Below, piece after piece: positions 17,577 through 25,172 of a stretch of DNA of 34,625 bases (positions are counted from its first letter, which is position 1; every line of letters begins with the position of its first letter). The stretch covers positions 1 to 34,625 of the IMG/VR virus record IMGVR_UViG_3300025168_000298. The stretch is one strand, 5' to 3'. The translations under genes were made by a program, and so were the position numbers. Under the pieces are notes generated by a model. That model was not told where the DNA came from, ran no database searches, and saw nothing but the letters and a program-made list of their open reading frames with translations. The DNA is from a virus.

Positions 17577-17590
17577 AATCTATATATCTA
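17577..17590 (-). promoter_or_regulatory. AGATATATA-type motif before 121-aa gene
   Basis: The minus strand reads TAGATATATAGATT, directly after the stop of the S1-like gene and 29 bases before the ATG at 17547. With the terminator behind the gene it would define a short one-gene unit. Confidence 0.45.
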
Positions 17591-18784
17591 TTATAATTCC
17601 ATAAAAACTTTACGAGTCTCCTCATCGATTCTCGTGACTGTGACTGTGATGTCTTCTCCTTTATTTAAACTATTCAAATCAAATCCTTCAGGGAATTCAG
17701 ACACATGCAGTAAACCTACAAGGCCTTCTCCAATATCAACAAAGGCGCCATAATCTTTTACAGATCTGATCTTTCCAGTTATGTCAATTGGCGTTTTAAA
17801 CCTCTCTGAAGCGTTGTACCATGGATCGCTAACAGGCTCCACTGGTTTTTGAGACAGTGTAATCTTATTTTCAGATATAATTTTCTTAATGAAGAATTCA
17901 ATCTCTTCTCCAGGCTTAACATCTCTAGAACGATGTCTCTTTGTTGTTTCCTCATCTAAATCGTTTATGTGAATCATACCAGTTAAGCACTCGTTAAACT
18001 CACAGAATACTCCAAACTTAGCAGATCCAGTAACAATACCTCTAACAACCACACCATTTTCATATTCTTGTATTTCAGCAATTTTAGTAGGAATCATAGC
18101 CTTTAAATACTCTCTATGAGAAACAACAATAGTCCCTCTTTCTGGAGAGTAGTTCATGGGAACGACATACATTTCAGTGTCCAGTATAGACTCAAAGTCA
18201 TGTAGTTTATTGATTCCAGCCAAAGAACCTGGCATAAAGCACTCTATACCCTGTATCTCTACAATATAACCTCCACCTGGAATCAAGCTTTTTACAGTAG
18301 CATTATACGCAGTTTTAGAATTCTCTACGCTATCAAGTATCTCATCAAATATAGCTCGTTTAAAACCAGCTTCAATAGAACCCAATATGTACTTTTTCTG
18401 TTTAGAACCACTAGACTCTATGATTTGCACGTTAACCTTCTCGCCAACTTTGAGTAATTCCTTGTACTCTTCTGATTCTTTTGCCATATCAATATATACG
18501 TCATCTCTAGCCCCAATGTTAATTCTACACCACTCAACATCAATAGAACTTACGGTTCCTTCATACGACTTGTTTAGTCGAACGTCGATTACTCTGTTGT
18601 GCTCACTAAAATCTTGGTCATACAACTTTGCGGCTTCTTTGGCGTATGGTTCGGTACAATATAACTTTATACCATTATTTGCTTTTGCATTGCTACGCCT
18701 TACTGATGGACAATCTGCTTCGTGCGCTGCCCAGTCGAAGTCTGGGTCGGGTGTGTTGTAATCTACAACGGTTTCCTTTGACAT
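17591..18784 (-). CDS. Ribosomal protein S1-like RNA-binding protein with four S1 domains
   Basis: A 397-residue protein with four OB-fold S1 repeats. Domain 1 is ~66-135 (KSYEGTVSSIDVEWCRINIG). Domain 2 is ~153-220 (AYNATVKSLIPGGGYIVEI). Domain 3 is ~235-305 (GVVVRGIVTGSAKFGVFCEF). Domain 4 is ~325-397 and is the most canonical (GKIRSVKDYGAFVDIGEGLV, then GLLHVSE). Cellular bS1 usually has four to six such domains; the first ~60 residues here are not S1-like. Viral S1-type proteins have been reported in several phage genomes. In a Bacteroidetes-type host, where Shine-Dalgarno pairing is little used, such a protein could steer ribosomes to phage mRNAs. It might alternatively protect or process RNA. 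It lies between virion genes with its own AT-box upstream. Function is inferred from the domains. Confidence 0.88.
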   Translation of the reverse strand: MSKETVVDYNTPDPDFDWAAHEADCPSVRRSNAKANNGIKLYCTEPYAKEAAKLYDQDFSEHNRVIDVRLNKSYEGTVSSIDVEWCRINIGARDDVYIDMAKESEEYKELLKVGEKVNVQIIESSGSKQKKYILGSIEAGFKRAIFDEILDSVENSKTAYNATVKSLIPGGGYIVEIQGIECFMPGSLAGINKLHDFESILDTEMYVVPMNYSPERGTIVVSHREYLKAMIPTKIAEIQEYENGVVVRGIVTGSAKFGVFCEFNECLTGMIHINDLDEETTKRHRSRDVKPGEEIEFFIKKIISENKITLSQKPVEPVSDPWYNASERFKTPIDITGKIRSVKDYGAFVDIGEGLVGLLHVSEFPEGFDLNSLNKGEDITVTVTRIDEETRKVFMEL

Positions 18785-18823
18785 TTTTTGTTTTTTTAAG
18801 GGTTATTTAATTTGTAATATCGT

Positions 18824-18838
18824 AGTATATATATCTAA
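18824..18838 (-). promoter_or_regulatory. AGATATATA-type motif before S1-like gene
   Basis: The minus strand reads TTAGATATATATACT, 39 bases before the ATG at 18784. The leader between is A-rich and ends in ACAAAAAATG with no Shine-Dalgarno sequence. Confidence 0.45.
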
Positions 18839-18841
18839 TTT

Positions 18842-20377
18842 TTAGAAGACATTTGGCACAAAACCAATCATAGGTATATATGGAACGAATGGAACTGGAA
18901 TACCTCCTAAGTAAATAAACTTGAGAGACATTAGGTGTCTGGCGTATGCTAATGAAAGAGCAGTAGCAACCATCTGTCCAGCCTCTCGTTTATTATTAGA
19001 ATCTTTACCCGCGTTTAATGCCTTTCTAATCCCCTCCGCCAACTTCTTTTTATTACCCAAGTAGACTGGGATATATTTACCGCCTAATGGACTTGATGAT
19101 ATGCAAGGTGGGGCTGGCGGCATAGTAGATAGCGGCTGTGCAGCAGTAGACTTCCAATAATCTATAGTAGCAGCAGCAAGTAATTCATATGGATCCTCTC
19201 CAGTTTCTCCAGCTTCGATATCTGCAAGAGCGTCTACGGTTCTCTGTCTAGTAAACATATAAGGCGCTCCTCTATTTTTTTTACTAACAACGTCGTCAGC
19301 GCTTTGAACATCTTCAATCTTGCCCCACTTATTTTTAAGTTCAGCATTAATATACCGACTCTTGACTAAGTCCTCACCCCAATCCGAAGATGTTTTTAAA
19401 CCAGACCTACCTGAAAAATATGTTATAAATTCTTTTGTCATAATGGGAGAAACATTATAGTCATCAGAATCGTTATCTTCGTCAAACTCCTCCTGCACAA
19501 CTCTAATTCTAAAATCTTTTGCACCTATATTATATTCCATGTTAGGTGGTAGTCCATTAGCAGCACCAAATATTTCAGCAACTGTTTCTAATTCATATGA
19601 TACTCTAAGTTTTTCAAGCGTTTTCGACTTTACGCTATCAATAAGAAATTCTGCATCATACCCATTAGCAGTAATAGATTCTAACAAGCTATCCTTAAAA
19701 GCTAATCTTCTATTATTAAGACTTGTGTCCTGTGTAGATGTTTGCCAAGAATTAAAGCTGGAAATCCATAGATACATATCTTCACGTTTACTTCCGCTGC
19801 CTTCTAAGAGAAAAGAGAATAAAATCCTATTTGATATTATATTAGATAGCTCCTCTATTGTTTCACCTCCATATAAACGAAACTCAAAATATTTATATGT
19901 ATATAAATCATAAGTAGAACCATATTCATTTAAAAATATAGCCATTTCTTCAGGGTCTATTACAGGTTCAGGTACTTCAGTAGTATCAGGATCTGCATAC
20001 TCTGGATCTGGTTCAGCTGGGCTTGGATTATTTGGATCGCTTTTCTTGCCGCTAAACGCTATTTCTTTTCCAGAAGAATCTACTTGATTATTATTTGGAA
20101 TATCTGGCTGTGTATCACGTGCGCCATCTCCTGTTGTGTCTTCACCAAGAAGTCTTTTAAATTGTGCCTTATATGAATCAACTAGCGGGTTTATGAGTCC
20201 AGCTTCGTGAGATTGTCCATATACTGTTGTTGAGGTTCCTACTGCAGAAAAATATTCATTAGCTACGAATTCTCCAAATGCTTCTGCTCCCGCATCTGCA
20301 GTCGGTTCATTAGAAGCAACTTCGTCAACTATAAAATCAGTGACATTTGTTATAAATGTTGACCAGTTTGCGGGCAT
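18842..20377 (-). CDS. Virion-associated protein of unknown function, 511 aa
   Basis: An unrecognised family. The protein has an acidic Pro/Asp-rich linker at residues ~100-140 (PEYADPDTTEVPEPVIDPEE), a helical middle (~140-290), and a C-terminal part with SSPLGGKYIPVYLGNKKKLA (~430-449), followed by a helix, a hydrophobic stretch and a Pro/Gly-rich end (GGIPVPFVPYIPMIGFVPNVF is the last part). Its ATG overlaps the stop of the gp5-like gene by one base (TAATG), so it is made together with the spike. That coupling suggests a tail-tip or baseplate role. The hydrophobic Pro-rich end could insert into a membrane or pack in the virion, which is speculation. Confidence 0.65.
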   Translation of the reverse strand: MPANWSTFITNVTDFIVDEVASNEPTADAGAEAFGEFVANEYFSAVGTSTTVYGQSHEAGLINPLVDSYKAQFKRLLGEDTTGDGARDTQPDIPNNNQVDSSGKEIAFSGKKSDPNNPSPAEPDPEYADPDTTEVPEPVIDPEEMAIFLNEYGSTYDLYTYKYFEFRLYGGETIEELSNIISNRILFSFLLEGSGSKREDMYLWISSFNSWQTSTQDTSLNNRRLAFKDSLLESITANGYDAEFLIDSVKSKTLEKLRVSYELETVAEIFGAANGLPPNMEYNIGAKDFRIRVVQEEFDEDNDSDDYNVSPIMTKEFITYFSGRSGLKTSSDWGEDLVKSRYINAELKNKWGKIEDVQSADDVVSKKNRGAPYMFTRQRTVDALADIEAGETGEDPYELLAAATIDYWKSTAAQPLSTMPPAPPCISSSPLGGKYIPVYLGNKKKLAEGIRKALNAGKDSNNKREAGQMVATALSLAYARHLMSLKFIYLGGIPVPFVPYIPMIGFVPNVF

Positions 20378-21096
20378 TATTCGTTAGCATTTGTAGACTT
20401 ACTGTCTTGTTGATAATTTCTATGTTTTGAAGTGCTTGATGCCTTAAACGATATGGCTTCAGTTGATGGACTTGAAGGTCCTGTTCCTGTCGGATGGATG
20501 TGTTTTGCATAATCATCTATAAAATCAGTAAGAAACTTTTCTAAACTTCCACCGCGCACTGCAGGTTGACTAGTATTACCCATATCATTGAAGTCATCTC
20601 CTTCTGGGGTTGCTATATAAATGTTAGCGCCATATAAAAATATCTTACCGTCATCAGATAATCTAATAAGTGGCTCAGAATTTTTACCGTCCTTTCCATG
20701 TGCTATAACTAAGCCATCAACATCTGATTGATATATCCTAATATTTCGCTTAGCATCATATACCAGGGAAACTACATTTTCAGGTTCTCCTGAAGAATCT
20801 AGCACCTCACCCTTAAGTTCTTTATTTTGATTGATTTGAAACCAATATTCTGGGTGGTATATATTTCCGTTGTCGAACCTAACAGCAACGACGTCGCCTA
20901 TATTGGGAGCGTGGTGAGAGCCTACATTATCTCTATTCATAGGAGTTGCCCATGGGATATTATCAGTTTCTAATAAGTCAAACTTACCAAACACCCTTAC
21001 TCTGCATCTTCCAAGATTATCAGGGTCGACGTTATCTACGACTTCACCAAGCCAATGAGTATCTCTTAAATTATCTTTATATAGTTCATTCATCAC
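20377..21096 (-). CDS. Baseplate spike/hub protein, gp5-like OB-fold, without a lysozyme domain
   Basis: A 239-residue protein. Residues ~14-90 match the gp5/VgrG-type OB fold: WLGEVVDNVDPDNLGRCRVR, then VFGKFD, IPWATPM and IGDVVAVRFDNGN. A short beta part follows (~115-170) and then an end with PAVRGGSLEKFLTDFIDDYA and KHIHPTGTGPSSPS, a tail found in many phage OB-fold spike proteins. T4 gp5 (575 aa) has an internal lysozyme and a long beta-prism; neither fits here, so cell-wall digestion must come from another protein. It overlaps the upstream 436-aa gene by four bases (ATGA) and the downstream 511-aa gene by one. Confidence 0.82.
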   Translation of the reverse strand: MMNELYKDNLRDTHWLGEVVDNVDPDNLGRCRVRVFGKFDLLETDNIPWATPMNRDNVGSHHAPNIGDVVAVRFDNGNIYHPEYWFQINQNKELKGEVLDSSGEPENVVSLVYDAKRNIRIYQSDVDGLVIAHGKDGKNSEPLIRLSDDGKIFLYGANIYIATPEGDDFNDMGNTSQPAVRGGSLEKFLTDFIDDYAKHIHPTGTGPSSPSTEAISFKASSTSKHRNYQQDSKSTNANE

Positions 21097-22403
21097 CCGT
21101 GAATATTCCCTAAGTTATTATTACCACCTGTTCCGGAATTATTTGTATTAGAGTCTGCATTAATGTTTTCACCGACTTTTAAACCAGCTACTGCGCTTTG
21201 GTCGAAGGCGTCCTGTACTGTCGCACCTGGAGTAAGTCCAAAAATATTTTCTGGAATATTATCTGAAAGAGTACTTATATCAGTGGCGCTGTCGACACCT
21301 GCGACCGTATTAGCGTATATGTTCTCAAAGTTTGGAACGTTTGCCCGGTATATGTCACTGCCTAATTGCCTGACCTGTTGCTTCTTCTTTTCCATAAACA
21401 ATGCAGCATCATCAGCGAAACGATCGCCCAACTCATCAATCTTATTTCCTATCTTATCCCCAATAAGACCGCCAAAATCTTTTGCGTCATATGCTTTTGA
21501 TTCTTCTGCAGTTGCTGGTGAAAGTCTAGCAGTGTCGTTTTCAGCTTCGACTATAGTTCCACTAAGAACTCTAGCTGAAACCTTGCCTACGTTCTCATAA
21601 GTGAATGCAATCTCAGATGCTGCAAAACCTTCTGGCGATTTCTGTAGATCTGCAAATTGTGCAGTACCTGTAGTCATATCCCATTCACAGTTACCTAATT
21701 CAAACATGAAAAAGGGTCTACTATCGGATCCACTAATATCAGCATTTGCATTCTTGACATCAAGTGAAGGGTTAAACGCATCTTTAAGGTTACTTTCTCC
21801 TCCTACTGAATCCTTGGCAGCATTTTTATCAAAGCCTAGCGAAGGTGCAATTTTTGATAGGTTTTTAATTGGCCTAACCTCAGTTACATATACCCAAACT
21901 CTAAACTTACGTAAATTGCATGGAAGTATATAAGACCATTTTGCCTCATCAAAAACAGCAGTTCTATATAGATACATTAAACCCGCAATAGTTAAATCAA
22001 GAGATTCTAATGTTCCAATTGTTAGTTTCGATTCATCACCGCCTCTATATGGTTTGTTTGGGTTGTATTTTTGAAGAGCATCGATTCCAGACAAAGACTG
22101 CCAATACCATGGCATCTCTTGATTTATTTTCTTTAAAGTCAATATGAAATCATCAAGAGCTTTCAATCTAGGTCCGTAACCGTTGCTGTATTCTGCATGT
22201 GACTGAATTGGTGCCTCCTTTCCATCAGCATCTGTGTTTTGCTTTATAAATGCTCTTGCAGCTCCAGATAAAAGTGGAGAAGAAGAACCGTCCGTGAAAT
22301 CGAACATAAGAGCAAACGAAAGATACGTTGGATCAGAATATTGATTATTCTTACCTAAATTATATCCTTTTCTAAAATCGTTAAATGTGCTAAAGTCTGA
22401 CAT
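21093..22403 (-). CDS. Baseplate/tail-tube-related virion protein, 436 aa
   Basis: This protein lies between the gp27-like hub and the gp5-like spike genes. It contains PWYWQSLSGIDALQKYNP (~95-112), LPCNLRKFRVWVYVTEVRPI (~160-180), then FFMFELGNCEWDMTTGTAQF (~235) followed by the F-T-Y-E-N-V strand. The last pattern, a Cys/Phe strand pair followed by a long insertion, is loosely like tube-fold proteins such as gp48/gp54/gp19 of T4, which stack on the hub. That homology is a weak inference; the position beside the hub is the main argument. Residues ~300-436 are Ala/Asp/Asn-rich and low in complexity, ending in an Asn/Gly-rich tail. Confidence 0.6.
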   Translation of the reverse strand: MSDFSTFNDFRKGYNLGKNNQYSDPTYLSFALMFDFTDGSSSPLLSGAARAFIKQNTDADGKEAPIQSHAEYSNGYGPRLKALDDFILTLKKINQEMPWYWQSLSGIDALQKYNPNKPYRGGDESKLTIGTLESLDLTIAGLMYLYRTAVFDEAKWSYILPCNLRKFRVWVYVTEVRPIKNLSKIAPSLGFDKNAAKDSVGGESNLKDAFNPSLDVKNANADISGSDSRPFFMFELGNCEWDMTTGTAQFADLQKSPEGFAASEIAFTYENVGKVSARVLSGTIVEAENDTARLSPATAEESKAYDAKDFGGLIGDKIGNKIDELGDRFADDAALFMEKKKQQVRQLGSDIYRANVPNFENIYANTVAGVDSATDISTLSDNIPENIFGLTPGATVQDAFDQSAVAGLKVGENINADSNTNNSGTGGNNNLGNIHG

Positions 22404-22405
22404 AT

Positions 22406-22419
22406 ACTTATATATTCTA
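22406..22419 (-). promoter_or_regulatory. AGAATATATA-type motif before 436-aa gene
   Basis: The minus strand reads TAGAATATATAAGT, almost touching the ATG at 22403. This gap (21 bases) is too short for a full promoter with a leader, so the site might mark a leaderless start or only an open ribosome-entry region. Confidence 0.3.
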
Positions 22420-22424
22420 TTTTA

Positions 22425-24593
22425 TTAGGCTACAAATGCAGCGCTTCTTATACCTGGATGTGAGGCTTCTAAGTTTAAAAACCCTTCTTCCTTTAACTCA
22501 TCAATAGAAGAAGCAAAACTAGTTGAGCTTCTACCTATTTCGGTTCCAGTTTTATAGAATACCACGGTATTCTTCGGGCCTAAAGACTCTACGGTATAAG
22601 TGAACTCTGATTGTTCTACAAATATCGTGTCTACTGGTATACGTACAGTAGGAGCATCTCCTCCACTGATAATAATATCTCCAATTGCGCCTTCATCAAT
22701 AGCATCTCCCACATATACTTCAATATCTATATCGATCTCTCCCTCTGGTAGATCTGGAAATTCAGCGGGTTGAAAGCTCCAGTCTATATTTCCTGTATTT
22801 TTATCAGATCCAGGAAGTTGGAAATCGAAATAAATATCAGACCCAGGCATTCTAACGGTCAATGAGAAAACGCCTAAACCTTTCGCTTTAACATTTATTA
22901 ATCTTGCATCAGAATCTCCGCCTTCAACTGATTCAAAGCTTAACGGCGTGATCGGCGTAACCGTTATTATTGTTTCTTCAACCACTTCTTCAACCACCTC
23001 TTCAACCACTTCTTCAACCACTTCTTCAACCACTTCTTCAACCACCGGAGGTATTGGTTCTGGAGTTGACGTATCCATTGGCTTTGAGTCTAATAGTGCG
23101 CCGTCTAAATTATTAATTCTGCTATCCCACTCTCTTCTGAGCAATGTAAGCTTTTGTTTTATAGCACCGTCCTTAGCGTTGTATATGTATTGAATTCCCC
23201 CAACGATATAATACCCAGTCAAGAATGAATTTATCTTCTGTTCTCCGTTTGCTGATTCGCTACCATCAGTATTGCCAGTATTATCAAACCCTTCCTCTTC
23301 CTTTTTATCTTCCACTCCATCAGAACTTAATTTTTGATTAATACCCTCTGTAAATATTATTATAGGCAATTTTTGGTATCTATATATTGCTGGATTAAAA
23401 ACTGACAACTCAACCTCCAGTTTTAATTTATCAAGCTCTAACATATTTTGTTTATTATGCAGCTCTGCAAATTTCCAGTTTGGGTGTGTGTTGTTTACGC
23501 TAAAACTATTACAAGATCTTCCAGTGTATTTGTATTTAATCTCATCAAGGTATCTATCCTCTCCTCTCCTACCCTTTAAAGGTTCTTCAATATCAGATAT
23601 CGTATCGCTAGAAATAGCCTCGATGTCAGCTCTAATTTCTCCAAGTCCGCCATTATCATGCATTGGGTTATCTTCATAATATTGCAAAACTCTTTTATAT
23701 CCATGCGTTCTAGCAACTTTACCAGAACCATACTTAAGCGCAAATTTAGATATATGAGTATTTGAACCCTCTGCAGCATCAAGCGTAGTTAATACAAGTG
23801 CAGCTGTCATCTCATCATCAGGCTCTCCAGCATTCTCATCGTATCTTTCAGCAAAATTGGCAAATGAAATATCTACGCCATCTTCTGCGTTTATAGCCTT
23901 GTTTACATCAACATATGTTAAGTAGTAGTATGGATCGATAGAATATGTTTGAAAACTATCATCACTTATATAAGAGTGCTCGACTGTTTCCTTGATGGCT
24001 TCAGATATAGTTATAAATGGAACAACAAGCTCCATTAAATCTTCAGCGTTTGGTGAATCAATGTTAGATGCAAAACCTAAACCAATATCAGTTGCTATCA
24101 ATTCTAAATGGTCTAATGAACTTCCTTCTTCATATGTTTTACATTTTTCAGCAAATAAACCAGGTATTTTCATGACACCGCTAAAGGTATACTTAGCACC
24201 ACTTTCAGATTGTTCTTTAGCCGGCTTTGGAACGCTTAATACCTTCTCAATATCGAAATCAATTCTAATATCCTTATATGTCGAGGTCTGCCTTGATGCG
24301 ATTCTAAGACTTAATACGTCTCCACTTCTTGGGTAATTATCAACTATGAAATATCCAGAACTATCAGTGATTGTGACTGTGATTTTAGGCAATACTCCGT
24401 TCATGTCGAGAATCATGGTTTTTATGTCAGCTTCTCCGAATACATAACCATTTATGTGTACTAAGGGAGCTCTACCTCCCAAGTCTTTAGAAATATTAGC
24501 CTTTCCGTCCTCTTCACCGTATGACTTAAATTGCAAATCATCAAGTGCGATAGTCGGCTCAGTTCTAGTTAAAATTTGCCTATCTAATCCCAT
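22425..24593 (-). CDS. Baseplate hub protein, gp27/gpD-like, with Val-Val-Glu-Glu repeat and extra C-terminal domain
   Basis: A 722-residue protein. The N-terminal ~500 residues resemble the hub proteins gp27, gpD and VgrG-N: an early beta barrel with YVFGEADIKTMILDMNGVLP, a segment YSIDPYYYLTYVDVNKAIN (~219-237) that recurs in hub proteins of T4-like phages, and a late NSFLTGYYIVGGIQYIYNAK followed by KLTLLRREWDSR (~465-495). Residues ~518-540 are a perfect four-residue repeat of Val and Glu (VEEVVEEV...), encoded by a 12-base tandem repeat. A ~180-residue C-terminal domain follows that is beta-rich and acidic. The hub forms the trimer to which gp5 attaches, and the gp5-like gene is two genes downstream. 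The extra domain has no known role. Confidence 0.75.
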   Translation of the reverse strand: MGLDRQILTRTEPTIALDDLQFKSYGEEDGKANISKDLGGRAPLVHINGYVFGEADIKTMILDMNGVLPKITVTITDSSGYFIVDNYPRSGDVLSLRIASRQTSTYKDIRIDFDIEKVLSVPKPAKEQSESGAKYTFSGVMKIPGLFAEKCKTYEEGSSLDHLELIATDIGLGFASNIDSPNAEDLMELVVPFITISEAIKETVEHSYISDDSFQTYSIDPYYYLTYVDVNKAINAEDGVDISFANFAERYDENAGEPDDEMTAALVLTTLDAAEGSNTHISKFALKYGSGKVARTHGYKRVLQYYEDNPMHDNGGLGEIRADIEAISSDTISDIEEPLKGRRGEDRYLDEIKYKYTGRSCNSFSVNNTHPNWKFAELHNKQNMLELDKLKLEVELSVFNPAIYRYQKLPIIIFTEGINQKLSSDGVEDKKEEEGFDNTGNTDGSESANGEQKINSFLTGYYIVGGIQYIYNAKDGAIKQKLTLLRREWDSRINNLDGALLDSKPMDTSTPEPIPPVVEEVVEEVVEEVVEEVVEEVVEETIITVTPITPLSFESVEGGDSDARLINVKAKGLGVFSLTVRMPGSDIYFDFQLPGSDKNTGNIDWSFQPAEFPDLPEGEIDIDIEVYVGDAIDEGAIGDIIISGGDAPTVRIPVDTIFVEQSEFTYTVESLGPKNTVVFYKTGTEIGRSSTSFASSIDELKEEGFLNLEASHPGIRSAAFVA
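22975..23046. repeat. 12-base tandem repeat inside the hub gene
   Basis: About six copies of accacttcttca on the plus strand (one with a single-base change, accacctcttca) encode repeated Val-Val-Glu-Glu on the minus strand. Near-identical units suggest copy number changes by slippage, which would alter a linker length in the hub protein. Confidence 0.9.
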
Positions 24594-25172
24594 CTATCGT
24601 AAACTTTGCTTATTATCCTGAGTTTTATTATCCTGAGTTTTATTAACCTTAGCCGCTTTATATTTTTTAAATGCAGTTGGGTTAAGAGATATTTTACCAT
24701 TTCCAACTGAAATATTACTATCACCAGGTTTTAATATATTAGGTGGGGCAGGAACGCTTGATCCGGTTGCTTTTTTCTCAGCCTTATCTTTAAGATATTT
24801 AACTCTCTTTACGTCTTCCTCAGTAAGTCTTTTGGTTTCTAAGAATTGAGCCTTAACTTCATTAAGTTCAGGAATATCGAACCCTACTAGCTCTTTCCAG
24901 TTTCTCATACCAATCGATCTGTCTGGAATCATAATTATATCACCTTCAACAAATGAAAACGGATTTGATATATTATTAAACTTTAATATGACATCTCCCA
25001 TTGCGTTTGTACCATACTCATGCAGAGATATTAAATCTACTCGACATACCTCGTCAGATGTGACATAATGCTCAATGTACTTAGAACCCTCAATCTGGTC
25101 AAACAACAAGGAGGGTTTAACAATATTTAGTACACCGTCCGTAGTCTTTTTATTTAAACTTTTAAAATCCAT
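24594..25172 (-). CDS. LysM-like baseplate protein, gp53-like
   Basis: A 192-residue protein. Residues ~35-85 look like a phage LysM fold: YVTSDEVCRVDLISLHEYGT, then DVILKFNNISNPFSFVEGD and IIMIPD. The pattern N-P-x-x-(V/I)-x-x-G-x-x-(I/L)-x-I-P is the usual LysM/tail-protein-X ending, and T4 gp53 also contains a LysM-like domain that clamps the wedge. The C-terminal half is basic and probably flexible, with a duplicated KTQDN unit near the end (from a 15-base DNA duplication at about 24610-24640). It is coupled with both neighbours: TAATG with the 576-aa gene, and a stop directly abutting the hub gene start. Confidence 0.6.
   Translation of the reverse strand: MDFKSLNKKTTDGVLNIVKPSLLFDQIEGSKYIEHYVTSDEVCRVDLISLHEYGTNAMGDVILKFNNISNPFSFVEGDIIMIPDRSIGMRNWKELVGFDIPELNEVKAQFLETKRLTEEDVKRVKYLKDKAEKKATGSSVPAPPNILKPGDSNISVGNGKISLNPTAFKKYKAAKVNKTQDNKTQDNKQSLR

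Noticed and set aside
22975-23046. CRISPR array
   Set aside because: The tandem repeat has 12-base units without spacers and is part of a coding frame. No spaced repeats or Cas genes occur in the window.
22948-23193. Plus-strand Ser/Thr repeat protein (TTSSTTSS...)
   Set aside because: It is the reverse translation of the Val-Val-Glu-Glu repeat of the hub gene; the minus-strand frame is long, continuous and in a conserved context.
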